Assembly (NCBI GenBank): GCA_008828725.1 | Contig: MEHQ01002181.1 | Location: forward strand, 1-64,000 | Origin: Saccharina japonica | Lineage: Eukaryota > Sar > Phaeophyceae > Laminariales > Laminariaceae | Direction: 5' to 3' | DNA length: 64,000 nt | Part shown: piece by piece, positions 20,753 to 31,600 of the stretch | How the letters are laid out: each line of letters begins with the position of its first letter | Position numbering within the stretch: position 1 is the first letter of the stretch | Notes under the pieces: generated by a model | Told to the model about the DNA's origin: nothing | The model's input: only the letters and a program-made list of their open reading frames with translations | Databases searched by the model: none | Position numbers and translations under genes: made by a program

Positions 20753-20798
20753 CTGCTAGCGGCGGCAGGTGGAGTGGAGGGGGGGGGGGGGGGGGGGG

Positions 20799-20942
20799 NN
20801 NNNNNNNNNNNNNNNNNNNNNNNNNNNNNNNNNNNNNNNNNNNNNNNNNNNNNNNNNNNNNNNNNNNNNNNNNNNNNNNNNNNNNNNNNNNNNNNNNNNN
20901 NNNNNNNNNNNNNNNNNNNNNNNNNNNNNNNNNNNNNNNNNN
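20799..20942. other. Assembly gap inside a poly-G tract
   Basis: 144 N with G on both sides. Further gaps: 20586-20587 (in poly-C), 47988-48200 (213 N, poly-C on the left), 61720-61743 (poly-G both sides, 61699-61773). All four gaps in the window sit in G/C homopolymers. Confidence 0.98.
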
Positions 20943-20968
20943 GGGCGGGGAGGGTGGGTGGGGGGGGG

Positions 20969-21465
20969 TGTACTCATGTCGGCACGGCGTTGTCATATGA
21001 CCATAGACGCTCGCATCCCTACAATGCCGGGACGGAGCAGCGTTGGGTTTTCACCAACCAGGCAGCATTGCTTGCACCAAGCGCGAAGACGCCGTGAGGT
21101 ATTGGGGAGTCGCATGGAGGGTGAGCTGCATCCTGCTAAGAACCGCCCTGAGGCGGACTTGCATATGGACGATAGCTCCAATGAAGTTAATTTAATTTCT
21201 GGATGTGGCCACTTCCGAGACAGCAATGGGTGTTACTATGTACTGCCTCGCGGTAGCCTTACCATATTAACACTGACGTGATACGACGCATTCCCCTTGT
21301 GCGGAACAAAGGTTCTCCACCCCGCACAAATGATCTACTCGACCGCCAGTTTGGTGACCGCCAAAAAATAACAAAAAAAAACGGCACCCTGGTTGTCTAG
21401 CTCACGCAGCGAGTGGCGTGTTTTACAGCGTCGTTGCCAACCGACGCCAACCCAACCTATAAATA
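20969..21465 (-). mobile_element. Family P copy, about full length
   Basis: About 495 bp; tail toward the G-rich tract and N gap at 20799-20942, other end CCAACCGACGCCAACCCAAC at about 21460. Very like 18823-19262 with scattered single-base indels, so the two are recent or one is a duplicate. Confidence 0.8.
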
Positions 21466-21499
21466 TATCACATATTTATGGAGTGGGGGGGGGGTGGGG

Positions 21500-21655
21500 A
21501 TACTCATTTGTTGCTTGCCTTAGTCATTTGACCATTGACCACGCATCCCTTTCGAGACGGAGCGCCGTTCCTACTCCTATTAGAGACACCTCGAACATTT
21601 GTGCGCTCATTACGTTGTTTCCATATATTACAAAGAAACTTTTTGCTAATGGGGA
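21500..21655 (-). mobile_element. Short LINE tail copy
   Basis: About 155 bases of the LINE 3-prime end next to a G-run at 21484-21499. The truncated end runs into a G-rich stretch (21652-21702). Confidence 0.8.
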
Positions 21656-22916
21656 GGGTGGGGGGGACGCAAACAGAACGGAGAGGGGGGGGGGAGAGGA
21701 AACACCGGAAAAGTTAGTAACATTTAACATTGAACATCAACCTTAACATTTTAATCCCAAGTATTTCGTTCTCAATGGCTTCACAACATCGGATAGATCT
21801 GTTCCCACTTGTTATGATCTAGATCTCCCAGGGCAGACATATATCCCTGATCTGAACGATCTGAGCTCAAAGTTGTCGGGGTGGGAGCCGTATACTCTGC
21901 AACATCTAGGACACGTTTCTGGGATGGGTTTGACCTGTACTTGTAAATATTTTGCACAACATACTACAAAAGTATAACGGGCAGCTTAAAATGTATACGA
22001 TCTAGATCGTGATCTATCTGTGCGACGTTTGAAACGCTACGACACCGACACCGACAAACGTGAACGGCGTGCTTTACCCGACTACCGGGAGGTTTTCTTC
22101 CAAGAGTTTCTGACGTTGCGCCGACGGGTGCAGGCATGCAGGCAGGCCATGCACGCTGCACCCTCGTCCCGATCATGGTTGCCGAGGCTGTTGGAGGTCT
22201 TGACTTGCTGCCGAGTGCAGTCTGTATTCCGTACCGGTATTATGCCATCTGATCATACACATGTGGTCCGGTGGCGGTAAATGTTGCGCCTGTTGTTTCG
22301 CTACATGTGCATATGATACCGGGTATATACAACGTGTCTGTGTACATGTGTACGTATGATATGCATATACTTCGTATATATAATATACATATGATACTTC
22401 GTATAATATTATTGCTGATCAACACTGCTGCAGGTCTTGAAAAAAATCAGTGACAACAACGGACTCTGTTTAGGGATTCGTCTCTAACGCAGCAGCAGCA
22501 GCAGCAGTAGCAATATATCGGCAGCTCTTACACGGAGCACAGCAGTAGAGCCAAAGCAGCAGAATCAGCACCAACACCAGCAAAAGCAGCAGGGGTGGCG
22601 GTTCACACGAAGCGGCCGAAGCACTAGTGCGAGACGAGCTGCAACCGGTCTCGTTTCGGCATTCGTTGAAAACCAAGACTTCGCGCGAGGGAAGAAGAAC
22701 TATCTTCTGTACACAGGTCTACACAGCAGCAGCAGCAGCAGCAGCAGAACCGCAGCAGCACCCCCTCAAATCGTCAAAAACAAGACGCTGCCATCCGATC
22801 ACTAACTAAACCCCCCGGCTGCGAGCCGAGAAGGATATGCATGCTGCCGTCTCAGGTATCGTACTACGTCGTGTACTGCTGCTGTAGGTATGAGGCGTGT
22901 GTGTTGTCCGCATTAA

Positions 22917-22994
22917 CCCCCTAAGAACTGGTCCGACATATTTCGGGACAAAATACATGGAATAACAGTGTGATATTTTTGTCAGTTTTGAAAG
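22917..22994. mobile_element. TTAA MITE, diverged copy
   Basis: Starts after TTAA with CCCCCTAAGAACTGGTCC; right end CAGTTTTGAAAG without a clear TTAA. It touches a scrap of family A at 23005. Confidence 0.6.
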
Positions 22995-24007
22995 ATTTTT
23001 TTCTAACCGTCGACATCCAGCACACCCAGGAGTGGCCGTGCCGATATTTAGGCCACAAAACCCCAGCCAAACTACCGTTGCTTCGGGTCGCGAGCAAACC
23101 AACAAACCAACCGTAAAGGAGATTGCACGCGAATTCAACAGCCCGCGGAACAGCCCAGCCTTTTCGCGAGAGTTCATCTGCCACCCGCGACCGTTCCGCG
23201 ATCCAAGCGCACATGGCATGCACCTATTGGTAGATATAGAACAGAAGGCTGTTTGAAACAGCAGCAGGAGCAGTGCTGCTGCTAAAGGGATAGGAACAGG
23301 CACGCACGGGGCACGCAAAAACTTCATTCGTGAAGTAAAAATGTTGTATCATACACATGTACACCTCGTATATATCATTTTTCGCCTTTCGCCTTTTCTT
23401 CTGTTGTTGGTGTTTGTCGTACTTTGTACTCTGTGTACGTATCATACATAACGGTATCGTACATTGCACCGGATTGTTATTTACGTTTGAAATTTACTGA
23501 GAGATAAGATATTCTGTTTTCGCTCCTTTTCTGGTGTATCATACCATCGCCGCCCGGTCATGCAAGCACCGGCATACCGGCATTCACCCCGTTTGTTCCG
23601 TATGGCCAGACTAGAACATGCTTACGCAAAGGTCATTCGATCGCAGCAAAACAAGCATGCACTGGTTGAATTAGCAACACAACAATTAATAGATACCATG
23701 TACAGCTTGCGGAAGCAGTACAGCAGAGTCGACTGCACCCTCGTTTCGGGAACAAACTGCTTGGACATGTGTCTACGTATATGTGTACAGATAGTGTACG
23801 GGGCAGCTAGTTTTTCAAGTACTTGAACGAAAAAGGGGGGTTATCCCGTCCGAGCTTCAGATTGTTTCCAAGTCTAACTCCAAGTACTTTGTCCTCGAAA
23901 CGGGGGTGCATTACTCAAGGTTGAGTACGGGCGTGGGGGGGGGGGGCGCGTGTACTTCATTTTCATGCATTGCCGTAGTCGTACGACCATAGAGAGGGGG
24001 GGGGGGG

Positions 24008-24609
24008 CGTACGACTCATTTGTTGCTTGCCTTTCGTAGAAATTTGACCATTGACCACGCATCCCTTTCGAGACGGAGCGCACCGGTCCTACTCCAAGTA
24101 GAGACACCCCCAACAGCAGTTGGGTGCTTATTACGTTGTTTCCACTATCTCACATGGAAACCTTTTGCTCATCTTATCCCCTTCCTGTCTCGCCATCTGT
24201 GGCCACCATCTATCTAGAGATCCTGGGAAAGCGATCGTTTTCTCGCTACTATTTAGTGGACCAAATTTCTCCATGCCACATTCGCCTATTTTCCAAATCT
24301 CTTCTGCTTAACACATCCCGTTTCTCCTTGTACATTTCACATTCTCCCACTATGTGAGTTCTACTCTCTATTGCTTTGCCACAAAGGGTACGCCTGTGCA
24401 TCTACTTCCTCCCCCTCCCCGCTACTTGTCTATGAATACCTCTTTCTTCTTTCTGGCAGGTCCAGGCCCCCCTACGCGACGAAATCGCAGTTTCGCGAAC
24501 TCTACTGGGCCGTGCACACACATCGTATTAATTGCTATCCCTTCTCTTTACCCCCGGTATAATAAGTGTTCCCCCTCTTCCACCTTATTTCTTGGCGCTA
24601 GCCTTTCCC
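24008..24609 (-). mobile_element. LINE 3-prime fragment, poly-C on both sides
   Basis: Homologous to 7317-8000 of the main copy with small indels; tail G-run at 23996-24007, truncated end against a 24-base G-run (24610-24633). Frames are broken. It lies in the intergenic space between the two host genes. Confidence 0.85.
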
Positions 24610-27600
24610 GGGGGGGGGGGGGGGGGGGGGGGGTGTGACATACCCTATACTTTGAGTATATGCTCTGTACCGGGATATAACACGCAAAAGAACACACACA
24701 CCCTCGAATTAGTTTCCGAGACCATTTCTTCGCTAACAAAGGGGGGCACACGAAGCAAAATTGGTGGCATTGGAAATAACTCGTCGAGATCTTCCTTGCC
24801 TTGACCGCATCGCCCGGGGGTCGCACTTTCCCCGTTTCCCGCTGTCGAAACAAAAAAAACAGCATGGAAAATTCCGTGTGTTTAGTCTGTTATCCTGCTT
24901 GCTGCGTGTCTTACACACATACATACGTGTATACAACACGGCGGTGTGCTCTGGCACTTGACGAGAGTAAGTATATTCATAAGAGTGATGTATACCCGGT
25001 AGCAATTAATAGTGGGGTTTGGTATAGGCCTAAAACAGCTCTCCTATGGACTTAGGTACCTGGTACGTACATAGCCTTCCCTCTTTATCACAGCAGTGGG
25101 AAATATCTACGAGCTTTACTAAATTAAGTGTAGGCGGACCCAGCCGATTTGGTCTCTCTTGATCAGTTGCTTTTGACTCGTAGGAGTATACTGGCTGTGT
25201 ACTATTCTCTTAGCGTTGCCTCTCTCAAGTTGGGGACCCACTACTATTATGATACTTGATACTGCTTTATGGCAAAGAAAGTGGAGTGGGTCGAGTCCGA
25301 GAAGTACAGCAGCAGTACATTACCAGGCCATTACCAGCTACGATCTAAATTTTGTAGGAGTGATATTAATAGTAGAACTCCAACAGCCAAAACAGCCCAT
25401 CGACAACTAACTCTACAGTAGTGGGAAGATCCGTACCTAAGGTGGGACCCCAACAAGTAAGTTTGGTTGTATCAACTGTCTACGAGCGGTGTGGGTGCCC
25501 AGCGCTAATCATCAGTAGTGCAGCAGTTCGAGTGGGAGTCACGCTGCTCCCGTGACGTTCGATTCCTAGCCTTGTTGCGTACTTCGGACACCAAATTTCA
25601 AATGTTATCTCCCATCATTTTGTTTTGTACCACCCGCAAGGTAGGCAGTGGCCGATTCTGCAATCGTCATTTTTTTGCCGTCACGTTTTCCCTCTGAAGT
25701 TCCAAAAGCGAGTAAAAAAATGACCGCTACGAGAACTCGTATACAAACCGTCAGTTCAAACAAACAAGTACCCCTGGCTGGGTACTTGTGCTAATAATAC
25801 GAACGAGCACCTAATTACTGCTGCTGTTATTCTCGTCGCATTACGCGTACGAGTATAGCAGCAGCACCATTCGGACAGAACAAGCGCGGCCGACTGCTAC
25901 TGCTGTACGTAGACATTTTATTCGATGTACGTGTTATGCACATTAAACCGTCCTTTCTACCCGTCGACATCGAGCATACCCAGTCAGTGTCCGTGCCGAT
26001 TCTTCAAGCATTCAAAGCGATGATATTTTGAACTTGTTTGTGATGGGACTGGAATTGTTGAAAGGTCAGCGTAAAAGGACGTACTCATATCATAGCTCGA
26101 TGTACGAGGTACTCCTACCTCATACATAACGTTCCTCGACGGAGTAAACAAATTGTTTGCTGCTTTTTTCTGCAGGAGCTCCTCGTACACACAGCACAGC
26201 TCTCCTGCAGTATATACTGCTGGTATGCAGAAGCAACCGTAGCTCCGACCAGACCATCACAGCACAGCAACGTCGTGGCTCATGGCTGCTGGTGGCAAGC
26301 CCATGTATGTACGAAAATTACGCACCACCAGCTGGAGAGCTTTTTTTATCGAATTTCTAATAATCCAACCAAAATACTCGTACGTAGGAAATATAAGAGC
26401 GGCAACATCCGAATAACTCCCAACAAGTACGGAGTACAAAAAAATACCGGTATATAGTCCACCCTTCGGGTACATACCACTTTTTAACCGTACACGGAGT
26501 GTTCCCAACCAGCAGAAAGCACGCAAGAAGCCCCCCCTCCCACCCTTCATAAATCACGGTCGCTACTGGGCAATTGGCGACTGCGACGGCAGTTGCAAAA
26601 ACAACGCAACAAGAATCCTTGTGTGTTCTTGGAAGTTGTTGAGAAAATCGAGGTAAATCATTCCACAACGTATTGAATTCATTGTACAGCAGAGTACAAT
26701 GCTCGTGCATACTCGCACTCGCATGACGTACGAGTACTCGTAGTGAGTACTCGTACACTGGCAGTGGGTACCGGCGTGTACTACTGCTCTAATAAGTACG
26801 CACAGCAGCACGAGTTGGCGAGTATATACGAGTGTTTTGCCACGGATGTCAGAAATCGAGCGGTAAATTGCCGTTATATTGTTATTTTTCGTGAGAGGCA
26901 AACTTATAGACTTGAGTTGAGTATCATAATGGTGTACATCATGCAAAATTATATGAGCAGCAAAAGCAACGAAGCAGGAGGAAATTGTACATACGTCGCC
27001 CAAACTCCACTCTGTTGAAATTATGGAACTTTGGAGCTGATGCTCTGGCTTTGTACGTTTTGGCACGCACGATGAAGGCGAAGAGGATAGGGCAACGAGA
27101 GCATGCGGCATTCGAACGTGGAAAGCCATCGCTGTTTAGAGTTTTGAACGCTGTATACGAGTACACGAGTACTGGTATTTCCAGTCTACCAGGTATACGA
27201 TACACGTCGTGTGAAGAGTGAAGAGAAATGTACTTGGAAGAAACATCTCCGACATGACGCCACGACCGGCTGGTGTGGATGTGGATGCCTAAAACAATTA
27301 ACTCAAGGGGTACGCGCGGACGCAAAGCACGCGTGGGACGAGCAGCGCAGCAGTCCTGGTGTTGTGGCAAACGCTTCCGCTTGGCACCCAACGTCCTCAG
27401 GCGTCGAACTTGGGGATAGAGAGAAGGAAACCCCGAACAAACTAAGCTTGAAAACGCAGCAAACTTGAATGCCGAAAGAAAGCCTTCTTTATACGACAGT
27501 TCGAGACGAACTTCACAGCAACAGACCTACCGCCGTTGCGTACGAGACGACCACCGCGTGACCACGATGGATGATGCCAGGGCTGAATATTTTAATGAGG

Positions 27601-28265
27601 CACTAACTGTGACGGCCGGATAAGCGCCTCACCTGTACCTCCGAAGCAATCGTCCGGCGATCAGCGTCCTCCATTTTCGGTGAGGCTCCATGGGCTTCGC
27701 TGTTCCCTGCATCTCCGTTGCTAGGCCTCATCTCAAAATTAAGGTATGCACAGAGAAGAGAGCAGCAGGTCCTACAGAGCAGAGATGTACAAAACTATCG
27801 TCGACAAGCGCAGTCGCGTCCTGTTCTCGTGTCCCGCTCGAGGCAACGTGAAGGGTGGGTAGCGGCTCGCTTGTAGCAAACTATTTCCAAGTCCCTGTAG
27901 AAAGCACCGCCTGCTGTCCGCTGGCCTCACGAAAGTACTGGCAACCTCACTACTGCTGCCGCCGTGTGCTGTGCGCCTCAGATGAAAAAACACCCCATAA
28001 AATACGAACCAAACGCATCAACGGCCAAACAACGGGTTTCACAGAGGCATGTCGCAAACGGGGTTCCAATATTTGGCTGTGCTCCCGAACGATCCTTGTG
28101 CGCAGCATCGAAGGCACACCAACTTTCTTGGGCGCGGAGATTGCTCGTTCCTGCTTTGTGCTGTGCGTGCACTCTTACCGCTTGCAATCCAACAGGGACG
28201 CTCTCGACGTCTGTCGGCCGTATCACGGGTGCTAAAGTATTAAAAATTCGCTCGTAGGGACGGAG

Positions 28266-28421
28266 AGGTCAAGAGCGTTCGCGTCCTCTCTCATCGGGTT
28301 GTGTCTCAGAGCTGCCCACTACATTGCTCCAGGGTTGAGCTCGAGCACCAAGGCCACTCCAGGCGCTCATAGAGTTGGTTGAGAGCCACTGCCGTGGAGC
28401 AATAGAAGAGGCATCGAGGCC
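28266..28421 (+). promoter_or_regulatory. Probable 5-prime UTR / upstream region of the RRM gene
   Basis: GC-richer, repeat-free stretch with no open frame leading to the start Met. The two host genes are divergent, so the promoters lie somewhere in 20.8-28.4 kb. No TATA box or initiator could be assigned with confidence. Confidence 0.3.
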
Positions 28422-28682
28422 ATGTCTACTGCTACTGCTGTTGCGCAGAGACCCCCTGCGAGTGCTGCAGCCACATCCCCAGGATACCAAGGGTCATCGC
28501 CACCAGCTACCCAACCCACCGAACGCCCGGCAAGCGCGGAAATGGAGCGTCAAGCGGCGCCTGCATCAGAGCCTGCCACAGGCAAGGAGGTGGAAAGCAA
28601 CCCTGACGTTGCGGTGGAGGGTGACGCGAATGCCGGCGCGAATAAGGCTTGCGAGGACGAGGATGCCACTCCGGCGAAGGAG
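28422..28682 (+). CDS. RRM gene exon 1, low-complexity N-terminus
   Basis: 87 codons from the first ATG of an open frame, beginning MSTATAVAQRPPASAAA and ending EDEDATPAKE, then donor GAG/GTGAGG. Pro/Ala/Ser/Thr-rich turning acidic; no domain. The start is chosen because it is the first Met in the frame and because the exon ends at a strong donor in phase 0, as required by exon 2. The preceding 150 bp (28266-28421) has no frame and reads as 5-prime UTR. Confidence 0.75.
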
Positions 28683-31600
28683 GTGAGGAAAAAGCGCATA
28701 TCGAGCACCCACTGTTGTTGCTTTTTTGCATTTTTTGTGGCAAAGGGCCTCCTTCATGGTTGTTGCGCACAGGTCGCGCGCTCTGTACGACCGCGATGGA
28801 TCGCGAGGATATCTCGAGATGCGGATGGCTGCAAATGGCTGGGGTGGCCTGCATCCATACGCCCGGGTGGCTGCGGCTCGCGGCGTCGTCGGATCTCGCG
28901 ACGGATTGCCGTGACGCCCGTCCTCGCTTTTTTGTCGCCTTTTGAAATCGGTCGTCGTGTTCGCTCGTAGACTGGAGGGGCCGGACAAACTTGAGGTGTT
29001 GGGTGTATTTTTCTCGGTCTCCGCGTCCCACATACCGCTCTAACAATTTGTGATTCGTGAGAACACGTATATACAGACAGCAATATTTTCAGCTTTCAGG
29101 ATCGAAACTGCATGCATGGCTTTGTGGTTGCCTCGCGGAGTCCTTCCTGTGGTGCACGACGTGCCTGTGGTCGTTGCAGCCCCCTCCCCTCGCGCGCGCT
29201 TTCTGCTCAACGCCCCCTCGCCGACGGCGCTGCCGCTGCCTCGACTGGTGTGGTCCGCCCGGGTGGCGCTCGGTGCCTGTGTGGGTCGTGGCAAAAGATC
29301 TCCTTCCAATAATATTCGCCCGCAGGGGTGCAGGCCCCCTTCTCCAGAAAGCACTGCTTATTCTTCGGCATACTGTATCTGGTACACTAGATCTGACCAG
29401 TGGCGCTCGCGCTTTTTTTCTTCTGTCTTTGGTCCTGTCGGGTTTTTTGTCATGAAAAAAACATTTTGCCAAGCAGCAGCAACCGTCGCGTGTTTTGATC
29501 TCCGTCGCTCTGAACCCTCCCCTCTTCTTTTTTTTTGCCCATTTTTTTCTCGCGTGTTCGTCTGTGGCCTACGCCACCTATGGCTGCCTCGCTGTTGCAC
29601 GCTGAAGGGAGAGGAGGATGGCGCCGGTGGAGCGGCTGCCCCGGCTAGCCAAAACAATCTCATCATCAACTACCTCCCGTCTCACGTCACGGAGATCGAG
29701 CTTCGGGTAAGCCGAAAAAAATATGTAGACAAGAAATACAGTAGATAAAAGATGTGATCATCCTGCTGTATGGGTACAAAATACATTGTGAAAAACTTGT
29801 TCTCTGTAGGTCTCGTCAACCCGGAAGAGTTGTTTTTCTCTCTTTCTTTTTTTCTACTTTTGGCTCTTTGCGGTTTGTGTTGTGGTCCTCTTGTCATTTT
29901 GTCTGTGTTTGTGTATGGTATGTGTGTGTATACATTTTAGCCATGAATAGTATCCATGCATGTGTGTGTGTTTCGCGTCTCTTGTAATACAACAACGTCC
30001 GGGAACTTGCTTTTTTTTCTTTCTAAACCTAGACGGCTGAAACTGCTCGCTCTTCCCTCACCAACCCTCTGTATCCATTACTTTGATTTTCCTACTTTCA
30101 AAAACATATGCTGGTCGAAAAAAAAGTTACACCTCTTGCTTCCCCCCTCTTAACGCTCATAATGTCGTCAAGTCTCTCTCGGGGTGTCCGCTGTTGTTCC
30201 CTCAGTGTCGGTGCGACGTTGCGCGACAAAGAAGCAAGGCCTCAAGTCATTTTGTTTTCTTTTTACTTTTATGTATATGTATTTTTTTCCGAGTGGCGGC
30301 GTGCGTACCACTCGATTTCTGGACTCGTTAATTTCTTTGGTCTCGCCCCGGACGGAAGACGAGACTTGTGTGTTCATCGCGCAGGGCGACCACCAACTAT
30401 GGTTTAGAAAGCGGATCAAACACGTTCCTTGCTTCTTTGTTCTGTGTTGCGAGAACAACCAGCAACAGACACAACAAATTCCTAACAAATTTACAAAAAA
30501 CACCACCGCCACGTGGCCAACAAAGCAAATTCCCGGGGGCAGCGAACGTGGTATAATACAAGCAGTAGTTTTTTTTTTCTTTTTTTCTTTTTTCGGCCGC
30601 TCTTGTAATGCGTTTGTCGCCAAGGCACCAGCTTAATGTGTCGCCAACACAGCACGCAGATTGGAGTTGCAGTTGCTGACACCAACTATTTCGGTTACTT
30701 CAAGCATACCCCATCTCCCGTCACCCCCCCGCCCCTTTCCCCCGCGTACCTGGTATATATCATACCCATCATACCTGGTACGTACGTAGCATGTTTGCTT
30801 ACGACGACAAACATACGGTACGAAACACACATCCATGCCATCACAGCAGTTTGCACGCAGAGCATGCATGACAGCAGTGACGATCGGATCAATTTGACAA
30901 GCGCGGTACATACGTAAATATGGCCACATACACGTACGTTAGAATGCAGTACCAGGTACAGGCCTCGACGGGCCCAACACACGTTGTCGACAGCCCCAGA
31001 AAGGCTCAAACCTTACTCTCAGTCCCTGCCGACTGCGCCGACAGATGATGTTGACAGACGGGCAAAATTTGTTCTGGCGAGGTCGTGTGTTTTTGCGACG
31101 CCGACTGCTTGCGTTTTGTTCCTCGTGCTCTGCGTTTGCATACGACGAACATGCCACCGCTGCTAATGCTGTTGTGCCACTTTCAAACTTGAAACGTGTC
31201 GCACCGGGTATATCGTATGTTGTATCGTAGCTGACGCGCGGCTCTCACAAGGAGAGGCGAAGTAATGACCCCCCCCTCCGTAAGAACATCGGTAATGACA
31301 CAACCCCCTTCCCCCTTGAGGAGGGTCATTGGCGCAAGCGTAATGGTTATAAGCCTACCTAAATGGCACATGACCCCCTCCCTCCTTCAGTGCGTATGAC
31401 AGTCCCGAAAAGGATGCGTGGTCAAATGACTGATGCAAGCAACAAATAAGTACCTCCCTCCCCCCCCCGCGCCCCCCTATCCACTATCCGAATCACCCCC
31501 CCTCCCCCCCCCCCTCCACGGCATATTTGCGTTCATTTTTAAGTAACAAACCTATAATCTTGGTTTGTACGCCATGAATATTTCCTACATGAAGTATGTT

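Larger units (their letters stand above)
21700..28265. other. Intergenic region between the divergent genes
   Basis: Contains the 24 kb LINE fragment, one or two MITEs, family A scraps and CAG microsatellites. 22020-22280 and 23560-23826 have small open plus-strand frames without recognisable homology. 25200-28265 shows no repeat or gene I can name; the first NCAPG exon could be here on the minus strand. Confidence 0.5.

Noticed and set aside
22020-22280. 86-codon plus-strand frame with LPDYREVFFQEFLTLRRRV
   Set aside because: Composition looks partly coding, but there are no recognisable domain, no splice partners and no second evidence. Kept as unexplained.
23560-23826. 88-codon plus-strand frame with HALVELATQQLIDTMYSLRK
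   Set aside because: Amphipathic and plausible but without homology I know; may be chance.
28507-29083. Long minus-strand frames opposite exon 1 of the RRM gene
   Set aside because: They are complements of the GC-rich exon and intron 1; no family resemblance.
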